NCBI RefSeq assembly: GCF_016836705.1
Contig: NZ_JAFCGY010000009.1
Coordinates: 62,001-126,000, forward strand
DNA length: 64,000 nt
Direction: 5' to 3'
Origin: Mesorhizobium caraganae
GTDB lineage: Bacteria; Pseudomonadota; Alphaproteobacteria; Rhizobiales; Rhizobiaceae
In this document: one piece after another, positions 17,582-25,814 of the stretch
Position numbering within the stretch: the stretch's first letter is position 1
Layout: every line of letters starts with the position of its first letter
Notes under the pieces: generated by a model
Databases searched by the model: none
The model's input: only the letters and a program-made list of their open reading frames with translations
What the model was told of the DNA's origin: nothing
Program-made: the position numbers and the translations under genes

Positions 17582-18622
17582 ATGACCGAGGCCTCGCCCT
17601 GGTGGACGCCGGATGTTCACGCCGACCGCCGGCCGCGGCTGATCGCCCGCAACGCCATCGCGGCCGCGATGCGTGACTGGTTTGGCGAGCGCGATTTCAT
17701 CGAGGTCGAGACGGCGGCCCTGCAGATATCGCCCGGCAATGAGGCGCATCTTTCGGCTTTCGCCACCGAGGCAATTGCTTCTGACGGGGAGCGCCGGCCG
17801 CTTTATCTCCACACCTCGCCGGAATTCGCCTGCAAGAAGCTGCTCGCCGCCGGCGAACAGCGCATTTTCAGTCTGGGTGCGGTCTGGCGCAACCGCGAGC
17901 GTGGCCCCTTGCACCATCCGGAATTCACCATGCTCGAATGGTATCGGGTGGGCGAAACCTATGAGAGCCTAATGGCCGATTGCGCCGAGCTGCTCAAGCT
18001 GGCGGCCGAGCGGGTCGGCGCCAAAACCTTTCGCTTTCGCGGCCGCGAGGCCGATCCATTTGCCGAGCCGGAACGGCTGAGCGTGGCCGAAGCTTTTCAA
18101 CGCCATGCCGGCATCGATCTTCTCGCCACGGTGGCGGCTGATGGCAGCACCGACCGGGACGCGCTCCATCAAGCCCTGGTCGAGGCCGGCCTGCGTACGG
18201 CGCAGGATGACAATTGGGCGGACCTGTTCAGTCGAGTGATGGTCGAAAAGGTTGAGCCGATACTGGGGCAGGGGCGCGCCACCATCCTATACGGCTATCC
18301 GATCTCGGAGGCAGCCCTTGCCCGGCGGAGCGCCGACGACCCGCGCGTTGCCGAGCGCTTCGAGCTCTATTGCTGTGGCGTCGAGCTCGCCAACGCCTTC
18401 GGCGAACTCACCGATGCTGCCGAGCAGCGACGGCGCTTCGCCGCCGAGATGGACGAGAAGGAGCGCGTCTATGGCGAGCGCTATCCGCTGGACGAGGATT
18501 TTCTCGCGGCGCTGGCCACCATGCCGCAGGCCAGCGGCTCGGCGCTCGGCTTTGACCGGCTGGTGATGCTGGCGACGGGGGCGACCAGGGTCGACGATGT
18601 GATCTGGACGCCGGTCGCCTAA
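17582..18622 (+). CDS. epmA: Elongation factor P--(R)-beta-lysine ligase
   Basis: A 346-residue class II lysyl-tRNA-synthetase paralogue (GenX/PoxA) without the N-terminal anticodon-binding domain. Motif 2 is visible in LGAVWRNRERGPLHHPEFTM and motif 3 in ASGSALGFDRLVML. It adenylates (R)-beta-lysine and transfers it to Lys34 of EF-P. ATG 17582 is preferred over an upstream in-frame codon at 17567. It is divergent to efp. The partner aminomutase gene epmB is not in the window, so it must be elsewhere or the ligase uses another substrate. Confidence 0.94.
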   Translation: MTEASPWWTPDVHADRRPRLIARNAIAAAMRDWFGERDFIEVETAALQISPGNEAHLSAFATEAIASDGERRPLYLHTSPEFACKKLLAAGEQRIFSLGAVWRNRERGPLHHPEFTMLEWYRVGETYESLMADCAELLKLAAERVGAKTFRFRGREADPFAEPERLSVAEAFQRHAGIDLLATVAADGSTDRDALHQALVEAGLRTAQDDNWADLFSRVMVEKVEPILGQGRATILYGYPISEAALARRSADDPRVAERFELYCCGVELANAFGELTDAAEQRRRFAAEMDEKERVYGERYPLDEDFLAALATMPQASGSALGFDRLVMLATGATRVDDVIWTPVA

Positions 18623-19034
18623 GAGGCGGGCGGGAGCGGCTATACGCCTCCGCGGCCGCTTTTGGCTGCCGTGGCGCCAGCAGGTTGGCGACGAAAAGCG
18701 GGACTATCGAATCTCCACGTTCGTCCTGAAATGGATGCGATCCGGTTAGGCTGGAATCCGTGGACAATAAATTAAATCAACTTGATCTCTTAAAGCTGAG
18801 TTCCGTGGAAAGGTTGCTGCTTCGAGAAGTTCGGAGCCGCCTCCGCGCAGTGGGGCTTACCATCACCACCGCCTTGGCCTGCGAGCGCGGCGCCGTGGAT
18901 GGGCTTTGCGGTCTGCTCGGGCGCTATGCCGCAGCGGCGCAATTGCCCATGCGCCATTGCACAAGCCGCATCGGGACAATAGATGGTGCAGCAGCCGCTA
19001 CTGCCCGGCGCGGCTTGAAGCCAGGACCATGCGC
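18623..19034. other. 412 bp stretch without a confident gene, upstream of tldE/pmbA
   Basis: No palindromic repeat of the common type is seen here. The stretch is less GC-rich than its neighbours around 18765-18800 and contains one doubtful small ORF (18760-19038), listed separately. The tldE promoter is presumably here but I see no clear -35/-10 pair. Confidence 0.6.
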
Positions 19035-19038
19035 ATGA
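18760..19038 (+). CDS. Doubtful small ORF coupled to tldE/pmbA
   Basis: A GTG-initiated 92-residue frame with an unusual AT-rich, low-GC3 beginning (DNKLNQLDLLKLSSVERLLL) and an Arg/Leu-rich amphipathic first half. I recognise no family. In its favour, the stop TGA overlaps the ATG of the next gene as ATGA, a common sign of coupling. Against it, there is no good ribosome site, codon use differs from its neighbours, and the last third is low-complexity. It may be a decayed gene. Confidence 0.3.
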   Translation: MDNKLNQLDLLKLSSVERLLLREVRSRLRAVGLTITTALACERGAVDGLCGLLGRYAAAAQLPMRHCTSRIGTIDGAAAATARRGLKPGPCA

Positions 19039-20378
19039 CCGATACATCAGAGGCAGCGAAATTGACCGACCGCGTCGCGGCTCTGGTCGAGGCTGCCAGG
19101 CGGGCCGGCGCCGACGCCGCAGATGCGGTTGCCGTGCGCGGCCGCTCGACCGGCGTGTCGGTGCGGCTGGGCAAGGTCGAGAGTACCGAGGCCTCCGAGG
19201 GCGACGATGTCTCGTTGCGCGTCTTTGTCGGCAACCGGGTGGCGAGCGTATCGGCGACGGCGGCATCGGACCCCAAGGCGTTGGCCGAGCGCGCCGTGGC
19301 GATGGCGAAAGTCTCGCCGGAGGATCCCTACCAGGGTCTTGCCGATCCGGCTTTGCTCGTCGGCAAGGTGCGCGATCTCGATCTGTTCGACGCCACCGAG
19401 GTTTCGGCCGATCAGTTGAAGGAAGCGGCCCTGGCTGCCGAGGAAGCAGCCCTTGCCGTAAAAGGCGTCACCAATTCGGCCGGCAGCGGCGCCAGCGCCG
19501 GGCTGGGCGGGCTGGTGCTCGCGACGTCGAACGGCTTTGTCGGCCACTATGTCGCCTCGCGCTTTTCGCGCTCGGCCAGCGTCATTGCGGGCGAGGGCAC
19601 CGGAATGGAGCGCGATTACGAATATTCCTCGCACCAGCATTTTTCCGATCTCGACGCCCCCGAACTGATTGGCCGCAAGGCCGGCGAGCGCGCCGTGCGC
19701 CGCCTCGGTGCCCGCAAGGCCGCGACCGGGCCGGTCGATGTCGTCTTCGATCCGCGCGTCGCACGCGGCATTGCCGGCCATCTCGCCGGCGCCATCAACG
19801 GCGCTTCGGTAGCGCGCAAGACCAGTTTTTTGCGCGAGATGATGGGCAAGCAGGTCGCCTCGGCTGACATCACCGTGACCGACGAGCCGCTGCGGCGCCG
19901 CGGCCAGGCCTCGCGGCCATTCGACGGCGAAGGCGTCGAGGGCGAAAAGCTGCTGATGGTCGAAAACGGCGTGCTGAAGCACTGGTTCCTGTCGACGTCC
20001 GCGGCGCGAGAACTGGGCCTTGTCACCAACGGACGCGGTGCGCGCAGCGGCTCGTCGGTGTCGCCGTCATCGACCAATCTCGCCATCGAGCCGGGCGACA
20101 GGACGCCGGAAGATCTGATCAAGTCGCTGAAATCAGGCTTTTACGTCACCGAAGTGTTCGGCCAGGGCGTCGACATGGTCACAGGCGAATACAGCCGCGG
20201 CGCGTCCGGCTTCTGGATCGACAATGGCGAGCTTGCCTATCCGGTGGCCGAGGTGACCATCGCCTCCAATCTGAAGACGATGTTCCTCAACATGGTGCCG
20301 GCGAGCGACCTCGACCGCAATTTCGGCACCGCCGCACCGACGCTGCTGATCGAAGGCATGACCCTTGCCGGCGCGTGA
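19035..20378 (+). CDS. pmbA: TldD/PmbA family metallopeptidase (TldE-like subunit)
   Basis: A 447-residue protein of normal PmbA/TldE length, starting MTDTSEAAKLTDRVAALVEAARRAGADAAD (quoted in part). Family features are the SVRLGKVESTEASEGDDVSLRVFVGNR region and the C-terminal YSRGASGFWIDNGELAYPVAEVTIA segment (in part). It lacks the HExxxH zinc motif of TldD, which fits the non-zinc TldE subunit. TldD/TldE process unfolded or modified peptides such as microcin precursors and CcdA. AGGA lies 8 bp before ATG 19035. It overlaps the next gene by 14 bp. Confidence 0.92.
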   Translation: MTDTSEAAKLTDRVAALVEAARRAGADAADAVAVRGRSTGVSVRLGKVESTEASEGDDVSLRVFVGNRVASVSATAASDPKALAERAVAMAKVSPEDPYQGLADPALLVGKVRDLDLFDATEVSADQLKEAALAAEEAALAVKGVTNSAGSGASAGLGGLVLATSNGFVGHYVASRFSRSASVIAGEGTGMERDYEYSSHQHFSDLDAPELIGRKAGERAVRRLGARKAATGPVDVVFDPRVARGIAGHLAGAINGASVARKTSFLREMMGKQVASADITVTDEPLRRRGQASRPFDGEGVEGEKLLMVENGVLKHWFLSTSAARELGLVTNGRGARSGSSVSPSSTNLAIEPGDRTPEDLIKSLKSGFYVTEVFGQGVDMVTGEYSRGASGFWIDNGELAYPVAEVTIASNLKTMFLNMVPASDLDRNFGTAAPTLLIEGMTLAGA

Positions 20379-21165
20379 CCCGGTCATATCGGCTGCAGAA
20401 GACCTTGAGCTTTTGCGCGACGCCGCCCGCGAGGCCGGTGCGATCGCTATGCGTTATTTCGGCAAAAACCCGCAAGTGTGGATGAAGGGCGGCACCTCGC
20501 CGGTCAGCGAAGCCGACCATGCGGCTGATGCCTATTTGCGTGAGACCCTGCTCGCGGCGCGGCCGGGGTATGGCTGGCTGTCGGAGGAAACGACCGACGA
20601 TCCGGCGCGGCTTCTGGCGCGACGCACCTTCGTCGTCGATCCCATCGACGGCACCCGTGGCTTCCTCGAAGGTCTGCGCTCCTGGTGCGTCAGCGTCGCC
20701 GTGGTCGAGGATGGCCGCACGCTCACCGGCGTGCTCGAATGCCCGGCCAAGGAGGAAACCTATTGGGCGCTGCCCGGACAGGGCGCATTCCTTAATGGCA
20801 AGTCCATTGCCGTGCGTCGCTTGGGCGAGACGGTCGAGATCGGCGGGCTGAAGCAGCTGATCGACCGGATGCCGGCGGAGTGGCAGAGCCGGGTGCATCG
20901 CGCGGCGCACATTCCCTCGCTCGCCTACCGGCTGGCGATGGTCGCCAACGGCACGCTCGACGCCACCTTCGTCAAGCCCAACGCGCATGACTGGGATATT
21001 GCCGCCGCCGATCTCATTCTGCGCGAAGCCGGCGGCGCCGTGCTCGACGGGCATGGCCGCGCGCCGCTTTACGCCGGCGAGGTTATCCGTCACGGAGCCT
21101 TGGTCGCCGGCAGCGGGAAGCTGCTCACCGTGCTTGCCGGCGTCATTGCCGGTATGGAAGCGTGA
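20365..21165 (+). CDS. Inositol monophosphatase-family phosphatase (CysQ-like)
   Basis: A 266-residue Mg-dependent phosphatase. Motifs are WLSEETTDD (metal-binding Glu pair), DPIDGTRGF (metal site 2), and HDWDIAAADLILREAGG at the C-terminal metal site. The best fit is 3'(2'),5'-bisphosphate nucleotidase (CysQ), which removes pAp from sulfate assimilation. An inositol- or histidinol-phosphatase role is possible. The start is the TTG at 20365, inside the end of pmbA, since no ATG or GTG gives the complete N-terminus. It opens a conserved rhizobial row leading to Kdo transferase and LpxK. Confidence 0.9.
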   Translation: MPARDPVISAAEDLELLRDAAREAGAIAMRYFGKNPQVWMKGGTSPVSEADHAADAYLRETLLAARPGYGWLSEETTDDPARLLARRTFVVDPIDGTRGFLEGLRSWCVSVAVVEDGRTLTGVLECPAKEETYWALPGQGAFLNGKSIAVRRLGETVEIGGLKQLIDRMPAEWQSRVHRAAHIPSLAYRLAMVANGTLDATFVKPNAHDWDIAAADLILREAGGAVLDGHGRAPLYAGEVIRHGALVAGSGKLLTVLAGVIAGMEA

Positions 21166-21233
21166 TCGAAGGTTCCAAAGTCGACAGCTTTGGTCTAGAC
21201 CTGTCACAAACTCACAATATGTGAAGGACCGAA

Positions 21234-21479
21234 ATGCCCGCGGAAGACGGAAAGAAACAGCTTTTGCACCTGGTATTTGGCGGCGAGCTGAAGAAGCTGG
21301 GTGGCACCGAGTTCCGCGATCTCGACGCGCTCGACATCGTCGGCGTCTATCCGGACTACCAAACCGCGCACAGCGCGTGGAAAGCCAAGGCGCAAGCCAG
21401 CGTGGACAATGCCCATATGCGTTATTTCGTCGTTCATCTGCATCGGCTGCTCGACCCTGAAAGCAAGGCCGGCAGTTGA
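21234..21479 (+). CDS. DUF4170 domain-containing small protein
   Basis: An 81-residue cytosolic protein matching the DUF4170 pattern (LHLVFGGELKKLGGTEFRDL; a DIVGVYPDYQTAHSAWKAKAQ-like stretch; YFVVHLHRLLDP). The family is small and its function unknown. In alphaproteobacteria it sits between a cysQ-like phosphatase and the DUF374 acyltransferase, as here. The stop overlaps an in-frame TTG of the next gene. GAAGGACCG upstream provides a ribosome site. Confidence 0.88.
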   Translation: MPAEDGKKQLLHLVFGGELKKLGGTEFRDLDALDIVGVYPDYQTAHSAWKAKAQASVDNAHMRYFVVHLHRLLDPESKAGS

Positions 21480-21484
21480 CAGCG

Positions 21485-22273
21485 ATGGAGCATGAAGCGG
21501 TGAAAGGGCAGCCCACCGGCGCCGCGGTCAGAAGAAGGCGCGGCGGCAGCACGAAGACGTTCTGGCGCAAGATCCGCGAGCCATTGGCGCAGTCGCGAAT
21601 CGTCAAGAGCATCATCGTCAGCCTGCTCGCCTGGTTTGTCCGCCTGGTGCGCCTGACCAACCGCACGGTCGAAGGCTCGGCGCAGTTTTCCGGCGGCGCC
21701 TACTCCAAGTTCGAGCCTGGCATCATCGCGCTCTGGCATGGCCAGCATCTGCTCACCCCGGCCTATTATCCCAAGGGACGGCCGCTGGTCGCCATGGTCT
21801 CGCGCAGTGCCGATGCCGAACTCAACGCGCTGATGATCGAGAAATTCGGCATCGAGGCGGTGCGCGGCTCCGGCGGCCGCGAAAGCTCGAAGCACCTCGA
21901 CAAGGGCGGCGCCAAGGCGCTCATTGCCCTGAAAAAGTCACTCGTCGCCGGCAAGAACGTCGCCATGATCGCCGACATTCCCCACGGCACGCCGCGCGAC
22001 GCGGGGCTTGGCATCGTTCTGCTGGCGCGGCTTTCGGGTCGGCCGATCATGCCTGCCGCCATCGCCACCAGCCGCCGCAAGGTGCTGGAACGGAGCTGGG
22101 ACAAGACCACCATCAACCTGCCGTTCGGCCGCTCCTCGATCGTCATTGGAACGCCGGTGTTTGTGCCGGCCAATGCCGACGAGGCCGAAATGGAGCGCAA
22201 GCGCCAGGAAGTCACGGCCGCGCTCAATGCCGCAACCGCCGAGGCCTATCGCCTCGTGGACGGCAATCCATGA
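21485..22273 (+). CDS. Lysophospholipid acyltransferase family protein (DUF374)
   Basis: A 262-residue protein of the DUF374 branch of LPLAT acyltransferases. It has a basic N-terminus, a membrane helix around IIVSLLAWFVRLVRL, the acceptor-type motif ALWHGQHLL (His in place of the usual HxxxxD layout), RGSGGRESSKHLDKGG, and DIPHGTPRDAGLGIVLLA. Its placement directly before waaA and lpxK points to lipid A or another envelope acyl lipid, but the acyl acceptor is unproven. ATG 21485 is used. A TTG at 21476 overlapping the previous stop would add three residues. Confidence 0.88.
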   Translation: MEHEAVKGQPTGAAVRRRRGGSTKTFWRKIREPLAQSRIVKSIIVSLLAWFVRLVRLTNRTVEGSAQFSGGAYSKFEPGIIALWHGQHLLTPAYYPKGRPLVAMVSRSADAELNALMIEKFGIEAVRGSGGRESSKHLDKGGAKALIALKKSLVAGKNVAMIADIPHGTPRDAGLGIVLLARLSGRPIMPAAIATSRRKVLERSWDKTTINLPFGRSSIVIGTPVFVPANADEAEMERKRQEVTAALNAATAEAYRLVDGNP

Positions 22274-23586
22274 GCGAGCGCTGGGCGCGCGCCTTCCTGA
22301 CGGCGTATCGCTTCGCCGGAGCGGCCGCCTATCCGCTGATAGGCCCCTATGTCGCCTGGCGGACGTCGCAGGGCAAGGAAGATCGTAGTCGCAGTCGCGA
22401 GCGCTACGGCGTCGCCGGGCGGCCGCGTCCCGAAGGCCCGGTGATCTGGATCCATGCCGCAAGCGTCGGCGAGACCATCGCTGTCGTGCCGCTGGTGCAA
22501 AGCATCCTCGATTACGGCGTCAACATCGTGCTGACGACGGGCACGGTGACCTCGGCGCAGGTCGCCGACGAACGGCTCGGCGACCGCATCATCCATCAAT
22601 ATGTGCCGCTCGACCTCAAGCCGGCGGTCAGCCGCTTCCTCGATCACTGGCGGCCGGACCTGGCGATCATCGCCGAATCCGAGATCTGGCCGATGACCAT
22701 CCTCGAACTTGGCGCACGTCGCGTGCCGCAGGTGCTGGTCAATGGCCGGCTGTCCGACCGCTCGTTCAAATCCTGGAAGAAGCGCGCCAACATCGCCGAG
22801 GCGCTGTTCGAGAACCTCGCCCATGTCGTTGCCCAGTCTGATGTTGATGGCGAACGGTTTCGCGCGCTTGGCGCCCGGCCGGTCACTGTGTCCGGCAACC
22901 TCAAGGTCGACACCTTGCCGCCGCCGGTCGACGAAAGGACTCTGGCGATGCTGAAGCGCCAGATCGCCGGCCGCCCGACCTGGGCGGCGATCTCGACCCA
23001 TGACGGCGAAGAGGTGGTCGCCGCCGAGGTCCACGCCATGCTCTACAAGCGCCACCATGGCCTGCTGACGATCATCGTTCCGCGCCATCCCGACCGCGCC
23101 GAAGCGCTTGCCGCGCAGATTTCCGGCATGGGCCTGAAGCTGGCGCGGCGCAGCAAGGGCGACCGGATCACCGCCGACACCGATATCCTGCTCGGCGATA
23201 CGATCGGCGAGATGGGGCTTTATCTCCGGCTGACGGAAATCGCCTTTGTCGGCCGCTCGCTGACCTCGGAAGGCGGCCAGAACCCGCTGGAGCCGGCCAT
23301 GCTCGACACTGCGGTGCTTGCCGGCCGCAACGTCCAGAATTTCCGCGAAGCCTATCAGCGTCTGCTCGACAGCGGCGGCGCCAAGCTGGTGCGCGACCGC
23401 GACATGCTGGCCGGCGCCGTCAATTTCCTGCTGAGCAATGAAGTAGCCCGCCATGAGATGATGGCGGCCGGTGCCGCCACCGTCGACCAGATGCGCGGTG
23501 CGCTGGCGCACACGCTGAAGTCGCTCGAGCCTTACATCCAGCCGCTGATCATCAAGTCGCGCCTGAAGGGCGCCGACGGGCGCTAG
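22270..23586 (+). CDS. waaA: 3-deoxy-D-manno-octulosonic acid transferase
   Basis: A 438-residue GT30 enzyme that adds Kdo from CMP-Kdo to the lipid A precursor at the cytoplasmic face of the inner membrane. It has an N-terminal membrane anchor, the acceptor-domain signature IWIHAASVGET, PRHPDRAEAL between the Rossmann domains, and the CMP-binding FVGRSLTSEGGQNPLEPAML stretch. The ATG overlaps the acyltransferase stop by ATGA. The lpxK gene starts 2 bp after its stop, so the three are one tightly packed lipid A unit. Confidence 0.96.
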   Translation: MSERWARAFLTAYRFAGAAAYPLIGPYVAWRTSQGKEDRSRSRERYGVAGRPRPEGPVIWIHAASVGETIAVVPLVQSILDYGVNIVLTTGTVTSAQVADERLGDRIIHQYVPLDLKPAVSRFLDHWRPDLAIIAESEIWPMTILELGARRVPQVLVNGRLSDRSFKSWKKRANIAEALFENLAHVVAQSDVDGERFRALGARPVTVSGNLKVDTLPPPVDERTLAMLKRQIAGRPTWAAISTHDGEEVVAAEVHAMLYKRHHGLLTIIVPRHPDRAEALAAQISGMGLKLARRSKGDRITADTDILLGDTIGEMGLYLRLTEIAFVGRSLTSEGGQNPLEPAMLDTAVLAGRNVQNFREAYQRLLDSGGAKLVRDRDMLAGAVNFLLSNEVARHEMMAAGAATVDQMRGALAHTLKSLEPYIQPLIIKSRLKGADGR

Positions 23587-23587
23587 G

Positions 23588-24616
23588 GTGGCGTCCGAAG
23601 CGCCACCTTTCTGGTGGGAAGCGCCGGACTGGCGGGTCTTCGCGCTGTCGCCGCTGTCAGCGGTCTACGGCATGGTCGCCGGCCGCCGCATGCGCCGCGC
23701 GCCGCGCGAAAGGATCGACGCGCCGGTGCTTTGCGTCGGCAATTTCACCGTCGGCGGCAGCGGCAAGACGCCGGTCGCCATCGCGCTGGCAAAGCAGGCC
23801 AGGCGCATGCAGCTCAATCCCGGCTTCCTGTCGCGCGGCCATGGCGGCTCGTTCGCGCAGCCCCATGTCGTCGACATCAATCACGACGCCGCCAAACATG
23901 TCGGCGACGAGCCGCTGCTGTTGGCCGAGCAAGCGCCGGTTGCGGTGAGCCCCAACCGCGCCGCCGGCGCCAAACTGCTCCTGGAAGCCCATGGCTGCGA
24001 TTTCCTGATCATGGATGACGGCTTTCAGAGCGCGCGTATCCATATCGATTATGCGCTGGTCGTCGTCGACGCCCGCTACGGCATCGGCAATGGCCGCGTT
24101 ATTCCGGGTGGGCCGCTACGCGCCAACATCGTCGACCAGCTGGTCTTCACCGACGGGCTGCTGAAGATGGGCGAGGGCACCGCCGCCGACCAGGTCGTGC
24201 GCCAGGCCGCGCGCGCCGGCAGGCCGATCTTCGAGGCGCATGCCGAGCCCGGCGGCAAGCAACGCTTCGCCGGTCGGCGTTTCCTCGCCTTTGCCGGGAT
24301 CGGTCATCCCGAAAAATTCTTCGACACGCTGCGCGACACAGGCGCTGAGGTGGCGCTGAGCCGGTCGTTTCCGGACCATCATTTCTATGCCCCTGACGAG
24401 CTCACTGAGCTGGCGGCAACCGCGCGCCGCGAGGGACTGGGCCTCGTCACCACCGCCAAGGACGCCGCCCGGCTGCGCCATGGTGCAGCCTCGGCCGAAT
24501 TCCTTGGTCAGCTCGACGTGCTGGAGATCGACGCCGTGTTCGAGCTCGACAATGTGCCCGAACGCATCATCGACGAGACGCTGGACGCGTGGAGGCAGCG
24601 CAGGCTGCAGGGTTAG
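23588..24616 (+). CDS. lpxK: Tetraacyldisaccharide 4'-kinase
   Basis: A 342-residue inner-membrane kinase that phosphorylates the 4' position of the lipid A disaccharide. The Walker A motif lies in CVGNFTVGGSGKTP (about residues 47-60), the DDGFQ motif in MDDGFQSARI, and VDARYGIGNGRVIPGGPLR follows. An N-terminal hydrophobic segment anchors it. The start is GTG 23588, two bases after the waaA stop. Palindromic repeat E separates it from the convergent DUF2093 gene. Confidence 0.95.
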   Translation: MASEAPPFWWEAPDWRVFALSPLSAVYGMVAGRRMRRAPRERIDAPVLCVGNFTVGGSGKTPVAIALAKQARRMQLNPGFLSRGHGGSFAQPHVVDINHDAAKHVGDEPLLLAEQAPVAVSPNRAAGAKLLLEAHGCDFLIMDDGFQSARIHIDYALVVVDARYGIGNGRVIPGGPLRANIVDQLVFTDGLLKMGEGTAADQVVRQAARAGRPIFEAHAEPGGKQRFAGRRFLAFAGIGHPEKFFDTLRDTGAEVALSRSFPDHHFYAPDELTELAATARREGLGLVTTAKDAARLRHGAASAEFLGQLDVLEIDAVFELDNVPERIIDETLDAWRQRRLQG

Positions 24617-24666
24617 GGGCGGGGTTTCGCGCGCAGCGACCAAATACTCGGAGATGCCGGCGGGAC

Positions 24667-24830
24667 AGCACCCCCCTCTGGCCTGCCGGCCATTTCCCCC
24701 GCAAGGAGGGAGATTGGCAGCTTCAATGCGCCGCCATTCCTGCTGCGCTGAAAGTCAGCGAATGAATCGATGACAGCTGATCTCCCCCTTGCGGGGGAGA
24801 TGCCCGGCAGGGCAGAGGGGGGTGTGAAGG
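24667..24830. repeat. Palindromic intergenic repeat (copy E)
   Basis: Outer arms CACCCCCCTCTGGCCTGCC and GGGCAGAGGGGGGTG, plus inner arms CCCCCGCAAGGAGGGAGAT / ATCTCCCCCTTGCGGGGGA, lie between convergent lpxK and the DUF2093 gene. The sequence is closely related to copy G at 45.9 kb. Confidence 0.8.
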
Positions 24831-24852
24831 ATCGCTGGCGGCAGGTATCTGC

Positions 24853-25083
24853 TCACCGCCGGCTGCGCAGCTCCGGATGCGTTTCGATCTCGCGGCGCAG
24901 CGAGGCGGCGGCGCTGACATAGGGTTCTTGCCTGGCGACGCTCCAGTATTTCAGCTCGTCCAGCGGGATGCTCTCGCCGGTCACCGCGCAGCGCACGAAT
25001 GCGCCGGGGCTGGTGACCTGAAAATCGCCGTCGAGATAGCGGATCCGGGCTTCCTTGCCGCCAGGGCCTTCGAAACGGTTCAT
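24853..25083 (-). CDS. DUF2093 domain-containing protein
   Basis: A 76-residue basic protein beginning MNRFEGPGGKEARIRYLDGDFQV, with CAVTGESIPLDELKYWSV, the DUF2093 signature. The family is confined mainly to alphaproteobacteria and has no assigned function. It usually neighbours lpxK, as here, on the opposite strand. Two adjacent ATG codons (25086 and 25083) are possible starts, and neither has a strong ribosome site. Confidence 0.85.
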   Translation of the reverse strand: MNRFEGPGGKEARIRYLDGDFQVTSPGAFVRCAVTGESIPLDELKYWSVARQEPYVSAAASLRREIETHPELRSRR

Positions 25084-25200
25084 CATCGGGTGGTGCCAGA
25101 GTTCATGCTGATTTCATCGCCATAAATTGCCGGCAAGGTCAAGCTTGACGCAATGCTGAGGCTCTATTGTCGCCCCGCAAACCATTCTCGTGGGACCGGC

Positions 25201-25797
25201 ATGGACATTTCATCGGCCCGTCTGACCGCTCTGCTGCGCGAAGCCATGGTATTGGCGGCGGTGCCGTCGGCGAACGCCGACCCGGCGAAAACGGGCCTTG
25301 TCAAGGCGCTGGCGCAGCCGCCGGCGCCATCCGGTGCTCCATTGCAGCCGGCGGCGGTGCCGGCGCTGCAGGCCCAGTTGTCCGCCACCCTTGCCAAGGC
25401 GCAGCAGACAGGATCTGCCGAAATCCTGCAGGCCTATCTGGCAATTGCCGAACCAGGCGCCGGGGCGCCAGATGGTGCCCCGACAAGGGCCGCGGCGCTT
25501 GCACCGGCAAACGACGACGCACAGCACGGTTTGCCGGTGTTGCCGCCAAGGACCGACGATGGCGCTGCTGCGAAACCCGCAGGCCTGCCATGGCTTGCCT
25601 TTCTCGTCCCTGAAGTTTCGCCGAAGTCTCGTGCCTCCGCAACCAATGCAGCGGCGAAACGAGGGCAGGCGACGCCTCGATCGAATGGCGCAGTCCAGCC
25701 CGAAAGCCAGCAAGAGATGCGTATCGGGCTGATGGCGGTGGGGACCGGGTTTTTGGCTGTCGCGATTATCGGGTTCGTCCTGCTGGTGCTTCGCTGA
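25201..25797 (+). CDS. Hypothetical protein with C-terminal membrane anchor
   Basis: I recognise no family. From ATG 25201 the product is 198 residues. It has an N-terminal amphipathic stretch (MDISSARLTALLREAMVLAA), a long Ala/Pro-rich, presumably disordered middle, and one C-terminal transmembrane helix (GLMAVGTGFLAVAIIGFVLL) with only one or two residues after it. The layout suggests a tail-anchored inner-membrane protein with a cytoplasmic N-terminus. It ends 17 bp before the stop of a convergent LysR gene. Confidence 0.6.
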   Translation: MDISSARLTALLREAMVLAAVPSANADPAKTGLVKALAQPPAPSGAPLQPAAVPALQAQLSATLAKAQQTGSAEILQAYLAIAEPGAGAPDGAPTRAAALAPANDDAQHGLPVLPPRTDDGAAAKPAGLPWLAFLVPEVSPKSRASATNAAAKRGQATPRSNGAVQPESQQEMRIGLMAVGTGFLAVAIIGFVLLVLR

Positions 25798-25814
25798 GCA
25801 CCGAACGATCGCCG

